Shown: one piece after another, positions 37,771-47,750 of the stretch
Layout: the number at the start of each line of letters is the position of its first letter
Position numbering within the stretch: the stretch's first letter is position 1
DNA from: Diplonema japonicum
Taxonomy: Eukaryota; Euglenozoa; Diplonemea; Diplonemida; Diplonemidae
Direction: 5' to 3'
Length of the DNA stretch: 64,000 nucleotides
Assembly (NCBI GenBank): GCA_964019335.1
Contig: OZ025717.1
Span: forward strand, 124,001 to 188,000
Made by a program: the position numbers and the translations under genes
The notes under the pieces: generated by a model
What the model saw: only the letters and a program-made list of their open reading frames with translations
Told to the model about the DNA's origin: nothing
Database searches by the model: none

Positions 37771-38796
37771 TCAAAGACACACACACGGCCTGTTCGGCCC
37801 TGTGGTGCCTGGTTTCACATTGTTCTTGGCAGGACACCAGTCCTCTCCCACATTTTGGGAGGTGGAGAAGACCGCGACGTGAGGGGCATCTGTGGAGACA
37901 GGGATGTCGAGGGTCTCGCCTGCTTGGAGGGTTTTGTGGAAGACGGTCATGGTCTGGGTCTGCGAGGAGCCTGCGGGGGTGAAGATGGGGGCGCACGAGG
38001 AACCCCTCCAGGACTGCGAGAGGAGGAAGCCGGGGATCCCACCGTTCTTCCCGCGGGAGCAAGGGGGGCAGTGGTACACCGCAACGAAGAAGTTGCAGGC
38101 TTCACCCTTCTGAGCACAGCACTCCAGCTTGATCTCGTCACCGGGGGCAAGAGGAGGCAAGCTGTACACAGCAGCGGCCTCCAGGACCCCGGGAGGGTTC
38201 GCGAGCGTCCTCTCCGCGGACACCGCCTTCCTGTCCACGAACGATGAGGGTGGGTGCCTCGTCTCCGTCCCGCTCTTCACAGTCGTCGCCCCACCGCACG
38301 TCGTGCAGCAGTCCGCCCTGCCCCTGATCAGGAAGGGGTTGACCCCCGGGTTCAGCTCCCTGCAGTTGTTTCTCCCGCACACCAGACCATCCCCGCACTC
38401 CGAGTCGTAGTCGCAGTCCCCTTCGCCGTGCTTGCACCCAGGGTTCAGGAAGCAGTAGTTGCGGTGGAAGGGCTGCATGTTCTCGCAGCAGTCGTATGAC
38501 CTGCGGTACACGTGATCCATACCAGGGTGCATCTCCCTGCAGTTATTGTACCCGCACACCAGGTCCCCCTTGCACTCCCGGTCCCTGTCGCAGTCACCGC
38601 CCCCATGCCCACAGGGCCCGTTCTTGCAGTAGTGTCTGTTCCCCGGCGACCCGAAGGTCAACCCTTGGACCACGGGTTCCGCATCCTCCTCCGTTTCCTC
38701 TTCGGTGCGGTCCCATTCATCCCCAGGCTGCTCCCCCTCGATGGCCCCCATCGAAGCAACCGCCATCGTCACCACCACCAGGGCAAGTGTCTTCAT
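37771..38796 (-). CDS. secreted Cys-rich protein with two EGDCD-type repeats, 341 aa
   Basis: A signal peptide (residues 1-19) and an acidic stretch (EEETEEDAE) are followed by two Cys-rich modules of about 50 residues. Both follow the same plan: C-x4-C, G-x-GDCD, EC, LVCGxNNCRE, then a DCC pair. The first has HGGGDCDRDREC, the second HGEGDCDYDSEC. The C-terminal part (about 185-341) is a separate domain with CCAQKGEACNF, a CPPC and a closing CVCL, which may form a beta-sandwich. Similar G(E)GDCDxDxEC modules occur in secreted proteins of many protists and invertebrates, with no known activity. It lies among secreted hydrolase genes; a carbohydrate-binding or matrix role is only a guess. Confidence 0.85.
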   Translation of the reverse strand: MKTLALVVVTMAVASMGAIEGEQPGDEWDRTEEETEEDAEPVVQGLTFGSPGNRHYCKNGPCGHGGGDCDRDRECKGDLVCGYNNCREMHPGMDHVYRRSYDCCENMQPFHRNYCFLNPGCKHGEGDCDYDSECGDGLVCGRNNCRELNPGVNPFLIRGRADCCTTCGGATTVKSGTETRHPPSSFVDRKAVSAERTLANPPGVLEAAAVYSLPPLAPGDEIKLECCAQKGEACNFFVAVYHCPPCSRGKNGGIPGFLLSQSWRGSSCAPIFTPAGSSQTQTMTVFHKTLQAGETLDIPVSTDAPHVAVFSTSQNVGEDWCPAKNNVKPGTTGPNRPCVCL

Positions 38797-39401
38797 TATT
38801 TCTTCTTTTTTTTTTTTGTTGTTGTAAGCTGTATATGTGTGTGCACAGCAGGCGTGATCAAAAGCAGAAGAAGAAAGAAGAAAACCCTTACGATCGGCGA
38901 CACCCATGAGATGGTTGCTGCTGTCGTTGGTTCTGTGGGTTCCCCACAAGGACACCGTCAAGGAAACCGCAGGCTTCTTGGTGCGTTGGAAATGAGGGGA
39001 AAACAAAAAAAGAAAACTAACAAGAAGTGAGAGGGAATGTAGATCCTTTGAATCGGCATCCTTACACGAGGACGCCTTCTCTAAAGAAGCAGCTAGAAGG
39101 GAAGGTGTTTACTGAATTATTTTCGCTTTCATTTTTTCTTTAAATTGCATTTTTTTATCATCTTGAGGTGTTTCAATTAGGAAGCGTTAGGGAGCCTTTG
39201 TGGCTCGCCACTTCCAATTCGTTTCATTTTAGTTTTCATTTTTATCTTCCATTTTCGAGGGTTCATTTCCTCCGAGAGACACAAATTCTTGTGTCTACAT
39301 TTTCAAAAAAAAAAAAAAATAGAATCTTCCCTACCAAAAACGCCAGGATAGAAACCCTCAGGGTTTTAGTGTTTGTATTCTTCTTGCTCTCAAAGGTACC
39401 A
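38797..39401. other. intergenic
   Basis: Moderately complex sequence with short T/A runs. The minus-strand CACACATATACAG (about 38828-38841) is a likely acceptor for the Cys-rich gene. No ORF of note. Confidence 0.6.
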
Positions 39402-40064
39402 TCACGCCTTGTACGCAGCGTGGACCCCTGTCGCATCCTTGTAGTAGGCCTTCACTTGGGGGATGTTAGCAACCATCTTGGCGTGCTTTGTGATGTGTGT
39501 GTACGTGTCGAGGCAGTCTTTGGGGAGCCCGTCGAGCCAGCCTGACTTCAGGGGCTGCAGCCAGGTGAAGGCGCAGATGTCTGCGAGGGTGAGGGAGTCT
39601 CCAACGGCGAACCCAGACGAGGACTTCGCGAGAAGGGAATCCACGAAGGCGAACCACTTCGTGAGGTCGCCCCCCTCCGCCACTAGGGCCGCACGCGCAG
39701 CGCTCTTCTCCGCCTCGTCCGCGATCGCGAAGGTCTTCCCCAAGGGCCCGAACACCTCCCCCACAATGTCGCAGAACTCATCCACCTTCAACGCCATCAC
39801 CGCCTCTTGAGGGTACAGCGGCTTCCCTCCCACGGACGACACCTTTCCTGCGTACCGCATGATGGCCCCGCTCTGTCCAATCACCTCGTCGTCCACCTTC
39901 AACAGCGGCAGCTGCCTCGGTGCAACCTCAGGCTTGATCTTCGCCCCCCATTCCTCCCCAGTCACCTTCTCATCCTCGAACGCGATGCCCCCCACTGCAA
40001 GCGCCAGTCGCGCAGGCTCCGCACGACCAGGAAGCGCGAAGTACACAATCTTGATGGCAGGCAT
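39402..40064 (-). CDS. sigma-type glutathione S-transferase, 220 aa
   Basis: The N-terminal domain starts IKIVYFALPGRAEPARL, with the catalytic Tyr8 and the sigma/alpha-class GRAEPARL motif. It continues through RQLPLLKVDDEVIGQSGAIMRY (cis-Pro and QS motif binding the gamma-glutamyl group; listed here as separate motifs). The helical C-terminal domain has DSLTLADICAF. The protein should be a cytosolic conjugating or prostaglandin-synthase-type GST. It is not closely related to the theta-type pair at 31.6 and 34.4 kb. A GT/GGT-rich microsatellite (40065-40122) fills the 5' leader on the plus strand, which is CACCACA-rich in the transcript. Confidence 0.93.
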   Translation of the reverse strand: MPAIKIVYFALPGRAEPARLALAVGGIAFEDEKVTGEEWGAKIKPEVAPRQLPLLKVDDEVIGQSGAIMRYAGKVSSVGGKPLYPQEAVMALKVDEFCDIVGEVFGPLGKTFAIADEAEKSAARAALVAEGGDLTKWFAFVDSLLAKSSSGFAVGDSLTLADICAFTWLQPLKSGWLDGLPKDCLDTYTHITKHAKMVANIPQVKAYYKDATGVHAAYKA

Positions 40065-40122
40065 TGTGGTGTGGTGTGTGGTGTGTGGTGTGGTGTGTGG
40101 TGTGGTGTGGTGTGTGGTGCTG
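40065..40122. repeat. GTGTGGT microsatellite
   Basis: Imperfect repeats of GTGTGGT directly upstream of the sigma GST start codon. In the minus-strand transcript this reads as a C/A-rich leader between the CACCTACAG acceptor and the ATG. Confidence 0.8.
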
Positions 40123-40863
40123 TAGGTGGGTGTTTTTCTTTTTCATGTGTGCAGTATGTTTCCGACTCAAAAAAACTGTAAAAGATTTAAAAGGAAACCA
40201 AGGGAGGTAGTTGAAAAAAAGGGGGAAATTAAGTTCGAACGAGAAAAAAAAAGAATAGACAAGTTTTTCTTTGTTTGTGTGCAACAGTTACAAATCCTTA
40301 CCGCATAACGCTGCCCAACATTCTTTTTTTATAACTACAAGAACAAGTGTCTTTGTTCATCATTCAAAAAAAAAAAAAAAGAAAATAAGTGGAAAAAGAA
40401 AGTGATTGAAAGTACGAGGGGAAGGGAGCAGCCGTCTTGCGCGGTACTCGACCGTTGGTCGGGCAACACCTCGTGTCCTGTGCGTGCGACTCGACCGTGA
40501 TCTCTCCGAACAAAAGGCAGCCACAGAGGCGGCCTGGGAAAGGCACGAGAGGGCAACGCAAGCCAGACAGAGGAGCTGTTCCAAACATGTGTTGGGCCCA
40601 AGGCAACGGGAGCACCTGCTGCGGAGACGGCATCAAGGGGCAGGTTGTTGGCAAAGCCAGGCCTGGAAAATTGTGAAAAAATTAATTAGAAAAGAAAAAG
40701 AAAGAAGGAAGGAAGGGGAAAAGATGAGTCCCCCTTTTGTTTTCATTGTTCGTATTTGAGTACATGTCCTGCTTCACTTCTTAAATGGCGAGAGGGAGAG
40801 CGAGAGAGAGAGAGTGTGTGTGTGGTTGTACTTTTTGGCAGCCACAAGAATCGGAGCTTCTTC
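40123..40863. other. intergenic, 741 bp
   Basis: The segment 40430-40660 has balanced composition and could be the long 3' UTR of MetE or an unrecognised RNA; open frames there have no domain I know. The rest is A-rich, with a (GA)n tract near 40790-40813. Confidence 0.5.
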
Positions 40864-43128
40864 TCAGGCACTGATGCGGCTCTCGCGGAGCTTGTGGGCG
40901 GCGGCGACCATGTTCTTGAGGGAGGGGATGACCTCGTCCCACTTCCTGGTCTTCAGGCCGCAGTCGGGGTTCACCCAGGTCCTGGAAGGGGGAAGGAGGA
41001 GAAGGAGGCCTTGGAGGCGGGCCGCCATGTCGTCCATAGTGGGGACCACCGGGGAGTGGATGTCGTAGACCCCTGCGCCAAGGTCGCGGGCATAGCCATA
41101 GGAGGAGAGGGCTGCCACCATCTCCCCTGCGCTCCTGGAGTTCTCAATGGTGAGGACGTCGGCATCCATCCCGTCGATCCTCCCGATGATGTCCTCGAAG
41201 GTGGAGTAGCACATGTGCGTCACCACCTGCGTCGAGGGGCGCGCCCCGCAGGTCGACAGCCTGAAACACGCCACCGCCCACTCCAGGTACTTCTCGCTCT
41301 CCTCCTTCTTCAGCGGCATCCTCTCCCGAAGGGCCGCCTCGTCCACCTGCACCACCCTGCACCCTGCCGCTTCCAGGTCCGCCACCTCCTCCCTCACAGC
41401 GAGCGCCACCTCCACTGCCTGCTCCGCACGCGGCACGTCCACCCTGCAGAATGACCAGTTCAGGATCGTCACGGGGCCCGTCAGCATCCCCTTCACGGGC
41501 ACCGCCCCGCTCGCCTTCTGGCACACAGCGAACTCCCGCACCGTCATTGCCGCCCCTCCCTTCCGAACCACCGCCCCGTGGATCACAGGGGGACGCACAT
41601 ACCGAGACCCGTACGACTGCACCCACCCGTGCCTCGTCAGCAGCATCCCATCCAGCTTCTGCGCGAAATACTCCACCATGTCGCTCCTCTCAGCCTCCCC
41701 GTGCACGAACACGTCCAGCCCGATCTCCTTCTGGATCCCCACCACCCTCTCGATCTCCTTGTCGATCTGCTCCTCGTACGCAGCCTTCCCCACCTTCCCC
41801 TCCTTCCACTCCCGTCGCAGCTTTCGGATCTCTGCCGTCTGAGGGAACGACCCGATCGTCGTCGTCGGGAAGTCCGGAAGCTCCGCCAGCTGCTTCCCCC
41901 TGCGCTCCTTGAAGGGCTCGCTACGGGTGTACATCTCGGGGGTTACCCCCTTCGCTCCCTCCACTCCGCTGAGGTTGTCCTCCCCGATCCATGTTGCGGC
42001 AGTAGAAGAGGAATCGGATGAGGCGAGCTTCGTCAGAACCTCGAGCTTCTGCTTCGCGAACGCAAGCTTCGCCCTCACCTCCGCAGGGATGCTCCCCTCC
42101 TCCTCATGGTCCAGGTCGTAGGGAACGAACTGCAGGGAGCAGGAGGGAGCAACCACCACCCTCGCGTCGTCCTGCACCGCCTTCCGGATCCTCTGCAGGA
42201 TGCCCCCCGCCGCGGCCTCATTCCTCCACACGTTGCGCCCGTCGACCACCCCGGCACCGAGCTCCTTCGTCGCGGGGAAGCCCTTCTCCTCCACAATCTC
42301 CACCATCGCCTTGCTCCTGCAGAAGTCGAGCGTCACGCGCTTCACGGGGAGCTCCACCACGTAGCTGTAGACAGCAGGGCTCAGGGAGTCGAAGTGCACG
42401 CACAGGTTCACAGCAGGCCCGCCGCACCCGCCGAGCTCCTTGTAAGCGGCCGTTGTAAGGGAGCGCACCTCCTCCGTCTCCGCGTCGCTCATCACCAGCC
42501 ACGGCTCGTGCAGCTGCACCTCCTTCACCCCCGCCCTGCTCAGCTCCCCCAGCAGCTCCTTGTACAAGGGCACCAGATCCTTCACCAGAGCCGCAGCCGT
42601 CCTCCCTTCCGCGTACTTGCAGAGCTTTCCGAGGGTCACAGGCCCCAGCACGATCGGGACCACCGCATCCGCCTTCGCCGCCTTGCTGCGGAGGAGCTGC
42701 ACGTGCGCCAAAAAGGGAGCGAAGTTCCCGCGGGGGACCGTGTCCGCCACCACCTCGGGCACCATGTAGTGGTAGTTCGAGTCGAAGTACTTTGTCATGT
42801 CCAGCGCGGGGATCCCGTCCCGGCCCCTCGCCTGCGTGAAGTAGGCGTCCAGCCCACCCAACCCCGCCTCCCTCACCCTCTTGCAGGTCAGCCCGAAGCG
42901 CTCGCTCCAGTCAAGCACGTGGTCGTACAGCGTGTGGTCCCCGACCCCGATCAGGCCCACCCCCGCAGCCTCCTGGTCCTGCAGGCTCTGCAGCGCCACC
43001 TTGTCGCTCACCTCCAGCAGCTCCGACTCTGTGATCTTCTTCCCCCAGTACTTCTCAAGCGCCATCTTCATCTCGCGCTTCGGTCCCGTGCGGGGGAAGC
43101 CAACAGTGGTCGTCCTCAGGTGCACCAT
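40864..43128 (-). CDS. MetE: cobalamin-independent methionine synthase
   Basis: The 754-residue protein has the length and two-barrel layout of MetE (EC 2.1.1.14), which transfers the methyl group of 5-methyltetrahydropteroyl-polyglutamate to homocysteine. The N-terminal barrel starts with TVGFPRTGPKREMK. The C-terminal barrel has TTIGSFPQT, HGEAERSDMVEYF, and the zinc ligands: His and Cys in VTHMCYS (about residues 637-641) and Cys in NPDCGLKTRKWDE (about 726). It frees the cell from vitamin B12 for methionine. The gene is intronless and G/C-rich at third positions. The start MVHLRTT lies about 40 nt after a CACCACAG acceptor. Open frames on the opposite strand are shadows. Confidence 0.97.
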   Translation of the reverse strand: MVHLRTTTVGFPRTGPKREMKMALEKYWGKKITESELLEVSDKVALQSLQDQEAAGVGLIGVGDHTLYDHVLDWSERFGLTCKRVREAGLGGLDAYFTQARGRDGIPALDMTKYFDSNYHYMVPEVVADTVPRGNFAPFLAHVQLLRSKAAKADAVVPIVLGPVTLGKLCKYAEGRTAAALVKDLVPLYKELLGELSRAGVKEVQLHEPWLVMSDAETEEVRSLTTAAYKELGGCGGPAVNLCVHFDSLSPAVYSYVVELPVKRVTLDFCRSKAMVEIVEEKGFPATKELGAGVVDGRNVWRNEAAAGGILQRIRKAVQDDARVVVAPSCSLQFVPYDLDHEEEGSIPAEVRAKLAFAKQKLEVLTKLASSDSSSTAATWIGEDNLSGVEGAKGVTPEMYTRSEPFKERRGKQLAELPDFPTTTIGSFPQTAEIRKLRREWKEGKVGKAAYEEQIDKEIERVVGIQKEIGLDVFVHGEAERSDMVEYFAQKLDGMLLTRHGWVQSYGSRYVRPPVIHGAVVRKGGAAMTVREFAVCQKASGAVPVKGMLTGPVTILNWSFCRVDVPRAEQAVEVALAVREEVADLEAAGCRVVQVDEAALRERMPLKKEESEKYLEWAVACFRLSTCGARPSTQVVTHMCYSTFEDIIGRIDGMDADVLTIENSRSAGEMVAALSSYGYARDLGAGVYDIHSPVVPTMDDMAARLQGLLLLLPPSRTWVNPDCGLKTRKWDEVIPSLKNMVAAAHKLRESRISA

Positions 43129-43737
43129 CTTTACAGAGAGGTCTTTTGTGGTTTGTTGTTTTTTGAGCTGTGGTGGTGGGTGAAGCAGTTTGAACTGAAA
43201 ATCACAAGGAATGCCTCCAGAGATGGATAACAACAAAGCAAGGAAGAAAGGAAGGAACTTCATGAGTGGTGCTTATCTGTTTCAAACCCACCACTCACGA
43301 TTCTTTGGTTTGAAAAAAAGAAGGGGGAAGAGCGGGGGAAATGTCAATGGGCCATGCACCACTAGACGGAGAGAAGAAGTGGCTACTCTTCTCAATTATT
43401 CCTTTCGCTCATAAAAAACAGCTGCGATTTAAGCAGCCATACGGTGGTTTAAAAAATGAGAGAGGGAAAAGCAAAAAAATATCTCAAAGGAGAAACGAAG
43501 AAATTCTGTTCTGGGATATTGGAGCCAGAGAAAACAGAAAAAAGTTTTGTTTGTGGAAAAATATAAAGGCGGCAGTGGGTGAATCGATCCAAGATCAGTC
43601 AAAAAAAGTTACATTCTGTCCGATGACTCTTTTCACCCAGCTCCCGAATGGAGTTTTCTCCTACCATGGTGAAATGGAGGTGTTGATGTTCTTTTGCTTA
43701 GATTTATTTTAATTTTTTTCTCTCTCTCTCATCTCCC
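43129..43737. other. intergenic
   Basis: AT-rich, purine-biased sequence. The MetE acceptor (TTCACCCACCACCACAG on minus, AG at about 43169-43168) is the only site recognised. Confidence 0.6.
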
Positions 43738-44883
43738 TTAAACGAAGAGTTCCCTGTTGCCCTTCTGAGAGAGAACAACGCCGGGGATGGTGTCGATGAA
43801 CTTCTTCGCGTTGACGACAGTGTTGTACGCCAGGGTGACAGGGGTCGTGGTGTGGCGGTGGTAGATGTGCATCCCTGTGAGGCCCACGTTGTAGAAGGTG
43901 TTGCCCTCGTAGTGCTGCCCGACACCACCTTCACTGGCGGCCGTCGGCACAGGCCTGGAGTCACAGAACATACCGTTGCCCCCTGCCCCGATCACTGTGT
44001 TCGACAGGACCTTGTGCCCAGACCCGAAGATGATGAGGCCGTTCCCCGACCCCTGCACCACCCTGTTGTGTGCCACGACGACCGCCTCCCCGTTCACCTG
44101 GATCCCGTTGTTCTGCCACGAATGTGCGAAGGGGCGCTGCCCGTACTTCTCGATGAGGTTGTTCTCCACACGGCACCCCGGAAGGCACTTGCTTACCTGG
44201 ATCCCGTCCGCCCCGAGGTCCTTCAGCACGTTGTTCTCCACCACGAGCCCCCGCATGTCGTGCGGGTACACCACTGTCGGAACCCCGTTGCACTCCAGCG
44301 TCCTCTCGTATGCCGTGTAGCCGATGTACATGCCCTCCCCGTCCCCCGTCGCGTGGATGTAGTTGTCGTGCACCTTCACGTTCGCCATCTCGAAGTTCTC
44401 CTTCCACGTCGCGGGGTCGCACGTGGGGTCCGTCTTCAGCATGAGCCCTGCAAAGGTCGCCCCCTTCACCTCCACGTGGTCGATCTCGATGTCCGACGTC
44501 ATCGTGCCCGCCCCGAGCGTGCCCCCCAGCTGGAACCCGTACTCCACAGCCGCGTCCCCCGTCCCCGTGATGCGCAGGTACCGCGACCTCTCCACGCTGA
44601 TGCTGTAGTGGTACTGCGTCGTCACCACCGCCCCCTTGCAGTTCCGCACCACGATGGGCGCCCCTTCCTCCCCCACCACGTTCCGGATGTTGATGGGGCC
44701 CCTCGACCCGCCCTCGAAGCACACCACGTCGCCCCCCTTCGCCTTCGCCACCGCCCCGTCGAAGCGGTAGTGATTCGAAGGCATCACGTGCGTGCACCCG
44801 CACGCCGCAGCCTCCTCGCTGCTCAGCGCAGCCACACCGCACCCTCCAAGCAGCAGCACAGCACAGAGAAGGACAGGCTTCAT
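43738..44883 (-). CDS. secreted right-handed beta-helix protein, 381 aa
   Basis: A signal peptide (residues 1-19) is followed by repeated short strands with Asn ladders and Gly turns typical of parallel beta-helix (pectate-lyase-like/NosD-like) folds: VKVHDNYIH, LVVENNVLKD, CRVENNLIEK, VVVAHNRVVQ, KVLSNTVIG and HYEGNTFYNV. Several Cys residues (CGC, TCDPAT, KCLPGC) suggest disulfides and export. The substrate and even enzymatic activity are unknown; many such proteins degrade or bind acidic polysaccharides such as pectin or alginate. Intronless with G/C-rich third positions. The acceptor GCCACTTCAG lies about 25 nt before the ATG. Confidence 0.88.
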   Translation of the reverse strand: MKPVLLCAVLLLGGCGVAALSSEEAAACGCTHVMPSNHYRFDGAVAKAKGGDVVCFEGGSRGPINIRNVVGEEGAPIVVRNCKGAVVTTQYHYSISVERSRYLRITGTGDAAVEYGFQLGGTLGAGTMTSDIEIDHVEVKGATFAGLMLKTDPTCDPATWKENFEMANVKVHDNYIHATGDGEGMYIGYTAYERTLECNGVPTVVYPHDMRGLVVENNVLKDLGADGIQVSKCLPGCRVENNLIEKYGQRPFAHSWQNNGIQVNGEAVVVAHNRVVQGSGNGLIIFGSGHKVLSNTVIGAGGNGMFCDSRPVPTAASEGGVGQHYEGNTFYNVGLTGMHIYHRHTTTPVTLAYNTVVNAKKFIDTIPGVVLSQKGNRELFV

Positions 44884-45640
44884 TTTTGTTCTCTTTGTTC
44901 TTTAACCTGAAGTGGCTTTTAAGTTAGCTTTTAGTCTTTCCAAGGGAGAAGGAAAAAAAAAAAGAGAGAGAAAAAAAAAGCCAAAAGGGATCATGACACG
45001 CTGTTGAACCAAACAAAAAGTTGTTCGGAATAAAAACATTTTTTTTTTAGCGGATTTGCTGCACTGCGGCAGGGCAGCATGGGGGAATATTAAAAAAAAG
45101 GAGGTGGGGGAAAAGGGGTGTCCAGGGGCCGAAGAATGAGTGGAGCGTGCACCAAGTGGCAGCACCCTTCACATGGAGGCATGAACGTAGTTGTCTTGAC
45201 ATCAAGAGGGAGGAGGGACAGCCACGCTGAATAGAAGATTCACTTAAAAAAGGTTCGCAAGAAAAGAGAACCATGCTGCTGCTGTTGTTGTTGCTGAAAA
45301 GGATGGAAATAATTTAACAAAAAAAATACAGTGGGAGGGGGAAAAAACTAGTTTGGCGCTCCATTTGTTTGTGCGCACGAGCGGAATTTTACCTAATAAA
45401 ATAGCTCATTACGCTGCCATCAACTAGTTTTTAGTCTCGACAATAATATTGTTAAAACAAAATAAAGGCATGGGTACGGTTAATTTTTTCGCCCTCGTGT
45501 TTTTTTCTGTTTTTTTTTTTTTCCTCACCACTTTCTTTTACAGACAACCACAGAAAGGGGGTGGGGTAGTAGTAAAAAAATTGAAAGAAGTCACCACAGA
45601 ATGGTGTCTTATTATTCGAAACATGTATCATATATTTTTT
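44884..45640. other. intergenic, 757 bp
   Basis: AT-rich with homopolymer runs near 44951-44979 and 45512-45522. No convincing ORF; the plus-strand frame starting here is an antisense shadow of the sedolisin gene. Confidence 0.6.
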
Positions 45641-47344
45641 TTAAAGGTTTGCTCTTCGGTTCTTGTTGTTGCGGGCGGCGTTCTTGCAGGCGTTCTTCAC
45701 GACATTCAACATGAGGTCGAACTTGGGTGTCCCGAGACCTGTGGCAGCATCCCAGCCCTTGATGGCCTCCCAACCGGCGGCCCTGTTCTCCCCGATGGCG
45801 TTGGTCCCCTTCACGATGTCGGTGAACATGTGGGGGTTCTGGTAGAAGAGGGGGTTGGCGAAGCCGATGGTCTTCCCGCTGACCTCGAGGCAGGCCTCGT
45901 TCAAGAGGGTCACGATCCCCGAGAAGGACGGGGAGCTGGCGGAGGTCCCACCGACGGCCATGGTGGACCCGCCCTTCACCACCGTGAAGGACTCCCCGAG
46001 GGTCGCGACGTCTGGGGTGCCCCTCGCCCCCTTCGCGTACTGTGCGTTCGGCTTCTTCACGTTCTCCAAATAGCTCTGCACCTGCTGCGCCTGGAAGCTC
46101 GGAACGGAGAAGTCGTACGAGAAGCCACCGCCGGACCCGAACTGTGTCGTTGCCTCCTCTTCACCGCTCGTCCCCTCCACGAAGAAGGTCGACCCCACCG
46201 CCACGCAGGTAGGGATGGACGACGGGAAGGCAGGCGACAGCTTCCCGTTGTTGCTCCCGGCCCTCGTCTCCCCACCGCTCCCGTCGTCCCCAGACGAGAT
46301 CATCACCGTGATCCCCATCGTCCCCATCTTCTGGATGTCATCTGCGAGACGCTTCGTGATGGCCGACGAGCACGTCCCGATCTTCTGGCTCCCGTAGCTC
46401 ACGCTGATGGTGTAAGGGTGCGTCGCCTCCCCCGTCACGTCCGACCCGAAGGTTCCGAGGTCCGCGCAGAAGTCGAAGTTCGGGTACGAGTACACCCAGG
46501 TCTCCGCAGCGTTCCCGATCGACATGATGTACTCCACGTCCAGCATCGACTCCACCCCAGGCTTGTCGTCCTTGTTCTTCCCCATGTACTTGCTGATCTT
46601 GCAGGTCTTCCCCGCGTCGTACTTCGTGCAGAAGTCTGCGAGGTTCGCGTCGTCCACGTACTGGCCTTGGAACTGCGCGATCGCCTGGATGTTCTGCTTC
46701 CCTGTCTTCGGGACCGCTGTCACGTTGTAGGTCTTCCTGAAGACTGCCGGGTTCACCTTCCCGGCGAGCTGCACCTCCTCCCTTTCCTTTTCCTTCACCA
46801 GCACCTCCTTGTCGACCACCACAGGGCTCAACGGGAAGCCGTGGAAGCCGGCGAACGTGTCGATCGCCAAAGCCACCTCCGCAGGTACCTGCACCCCGCT
46901 CGTCAGACGCCAGATCTTCGCACCGCTGGGGTGCTCGTAGGTCAGGAACGACCCGTGTGCCATCTTCTCGATCTGCGCTACCGTTGCCTCCCCGTGGATG
47001 TAGTCCCCGTGCGGGTGCTCCTTCGTCACCTCCACCCCGCTCGCGCTCAGCCACTCCTTCACAACCCTCGTGTGCTCCGCCCTCGGCCTCACCATCTCCC
47101 CGACCTCCTCGTAGCTGGGGTACTGCAAGTAGTTCACGCTGCGCGGGTCAGACACCTCTTCGAAGATCCTGTCCAGGGCTGCCTTGTTCGCCCTCTTCAC
47201 CCCCACCGACACGCGGAACCTACCTTCAGGGTTCACCTTCTCGGAGGTAGCCCTCCACCCCGCGGGGATCATCGACGGCTCGTGCACCTCCACAAGCGAC
47301 CCTGCGGACACCGCCACCAGGGCCATGAACATGGCTGATCTCAT
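45641..47344 (-). CDS. sedolisin (S53) serine protease, TPP1/kumamolisin-like, 567 aa
   Basis: A signal peptide (residues 1-15) and a pro-kumamolisin activation domain (about 30-175, with YLQYPSYEEVGEMV) precede the catalytic domain. The Glu and Asp of the triad lie in VESMLDVEY (about 264-272), the oxyanion Asp in SSGDDGSGG (about 350), and the nucleophile Ser in GGTSASSPSFSG (about 468). The C-terminal calcium site is visible in GWDAATGLGTPKFD. Sedolisins act in acidic compartments; family members include lysosomal tripeptidyl peptidase 1 and secreted fungal enzymes. The gene is intronless and G/C-rich at third positions. A TTGCCTTTCAG acceptor lies about 48 nt upstream. Confidence 0.95.
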   Translation of the reverse strand: MRSAMFMALVAVSAGSLVEVHEPSMIPAGWRATSEKVNPEGRFRVSVGVKRANKAALDRIFEEVSDPRSVNYLQYPSYEEVGEMVRPRAEHTRVVKEWLSASGVEVTKEHPHGDYIHGEATVAQIEKMAHGSFLTYEHPSGAKIWRLTSGVQVPAEVALAIDTFAGFHGFPLSPVVVDKEVLVKEKEREEVQLAGKVNPAVFRKTYNVTAVPKTGKQNIQAIAQFQGQYVDDANLADFCTKYDAGKTCKISKYMGKNKDDKPGVESMLDVEYIMSIGNAAETWVYSYPNFDFCADLGTFGSDVTGEATHPYTISVSYGSQKIGTCSSAITKRLADDIQKMGTMGITVMISSGDDGSGGETRAGSNNGKLSPAFPSSIPTCVAVGSTFFVEGTSGEEEATTQFGSGGGFSYDFSVPSFQAQQVQSYLENVKKPNAQYAKGARGTPDVATLGESFTVVKGGSTMAVGGTSASSPSFSGIVTLLNEACLEVSGKTIGFANPLFYQNPHMFTDIVKGTNAIGENRAAGWEAIKGWDAATGLGTPKFDLMLNVVKNACKNAARNNKNRRANL

Positions 47345-47750
47345 GTTTTTTCTTTTTTCTTTTCCTTTTGGGGGACGGAATGTGGCGCTTTCTGAAAGGC
47401 AATCCAATGAGAATAAAAAAAAAAGAAGTGCTTTCGCAGGTAGAATATAAAAAGAAGAAAAAGAGGAAAGCGACAATACTGTACTCCTTATGAAACTATG
47501 GTACACGGAGCATAACGTTAGCATATAGAGGACACCCCCACTCCCCAAATAGAGTCACAGACCGCTACGGGTTCTGGAAGGTGTCATTCGCAGAAGGAAA
47601 AAAATAGAGAGAGGTAGAAATGCCTTTCCGCTTATTATAAGGTAGAAAAAGGCGCAAGGCACTATCGCGCGGTTGGATATCCTATAACGTGACACAGCCG
47701 GGAGGATGATTCCTCCGGAAGTCAGAGTAGTGTCACGTGTGGATGAGTGC
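47345..47750. other. intergenic
   Basis: A-rich leader of the sedolisin gene, then moderately complex sequence. The sedolisin acceptor AG is at about 47393-47392. Confidence 0.6.

Noticed and set aside
42106-43230. Plus-strand 374-codon frame opposite MetE
   Set aside because: Same antisense artefact; MetE is full-length with intact zinc ligands.
43852-44910. Plus-strand 352-codon frame opposite the beta-helix gene
   Set aside because: His/Arg/Val-rich shadow without motifs; all neighbouring genes are on minus.
45449-47338. Plus-strand open frame of 629 codons opposite the sedolisin gene
   Set aside because: It is an Arg/His/Leu/Pro-rich antisense shadow caused by G/C-rich third positions; the sedolisin frame carries all catalytic motifs.
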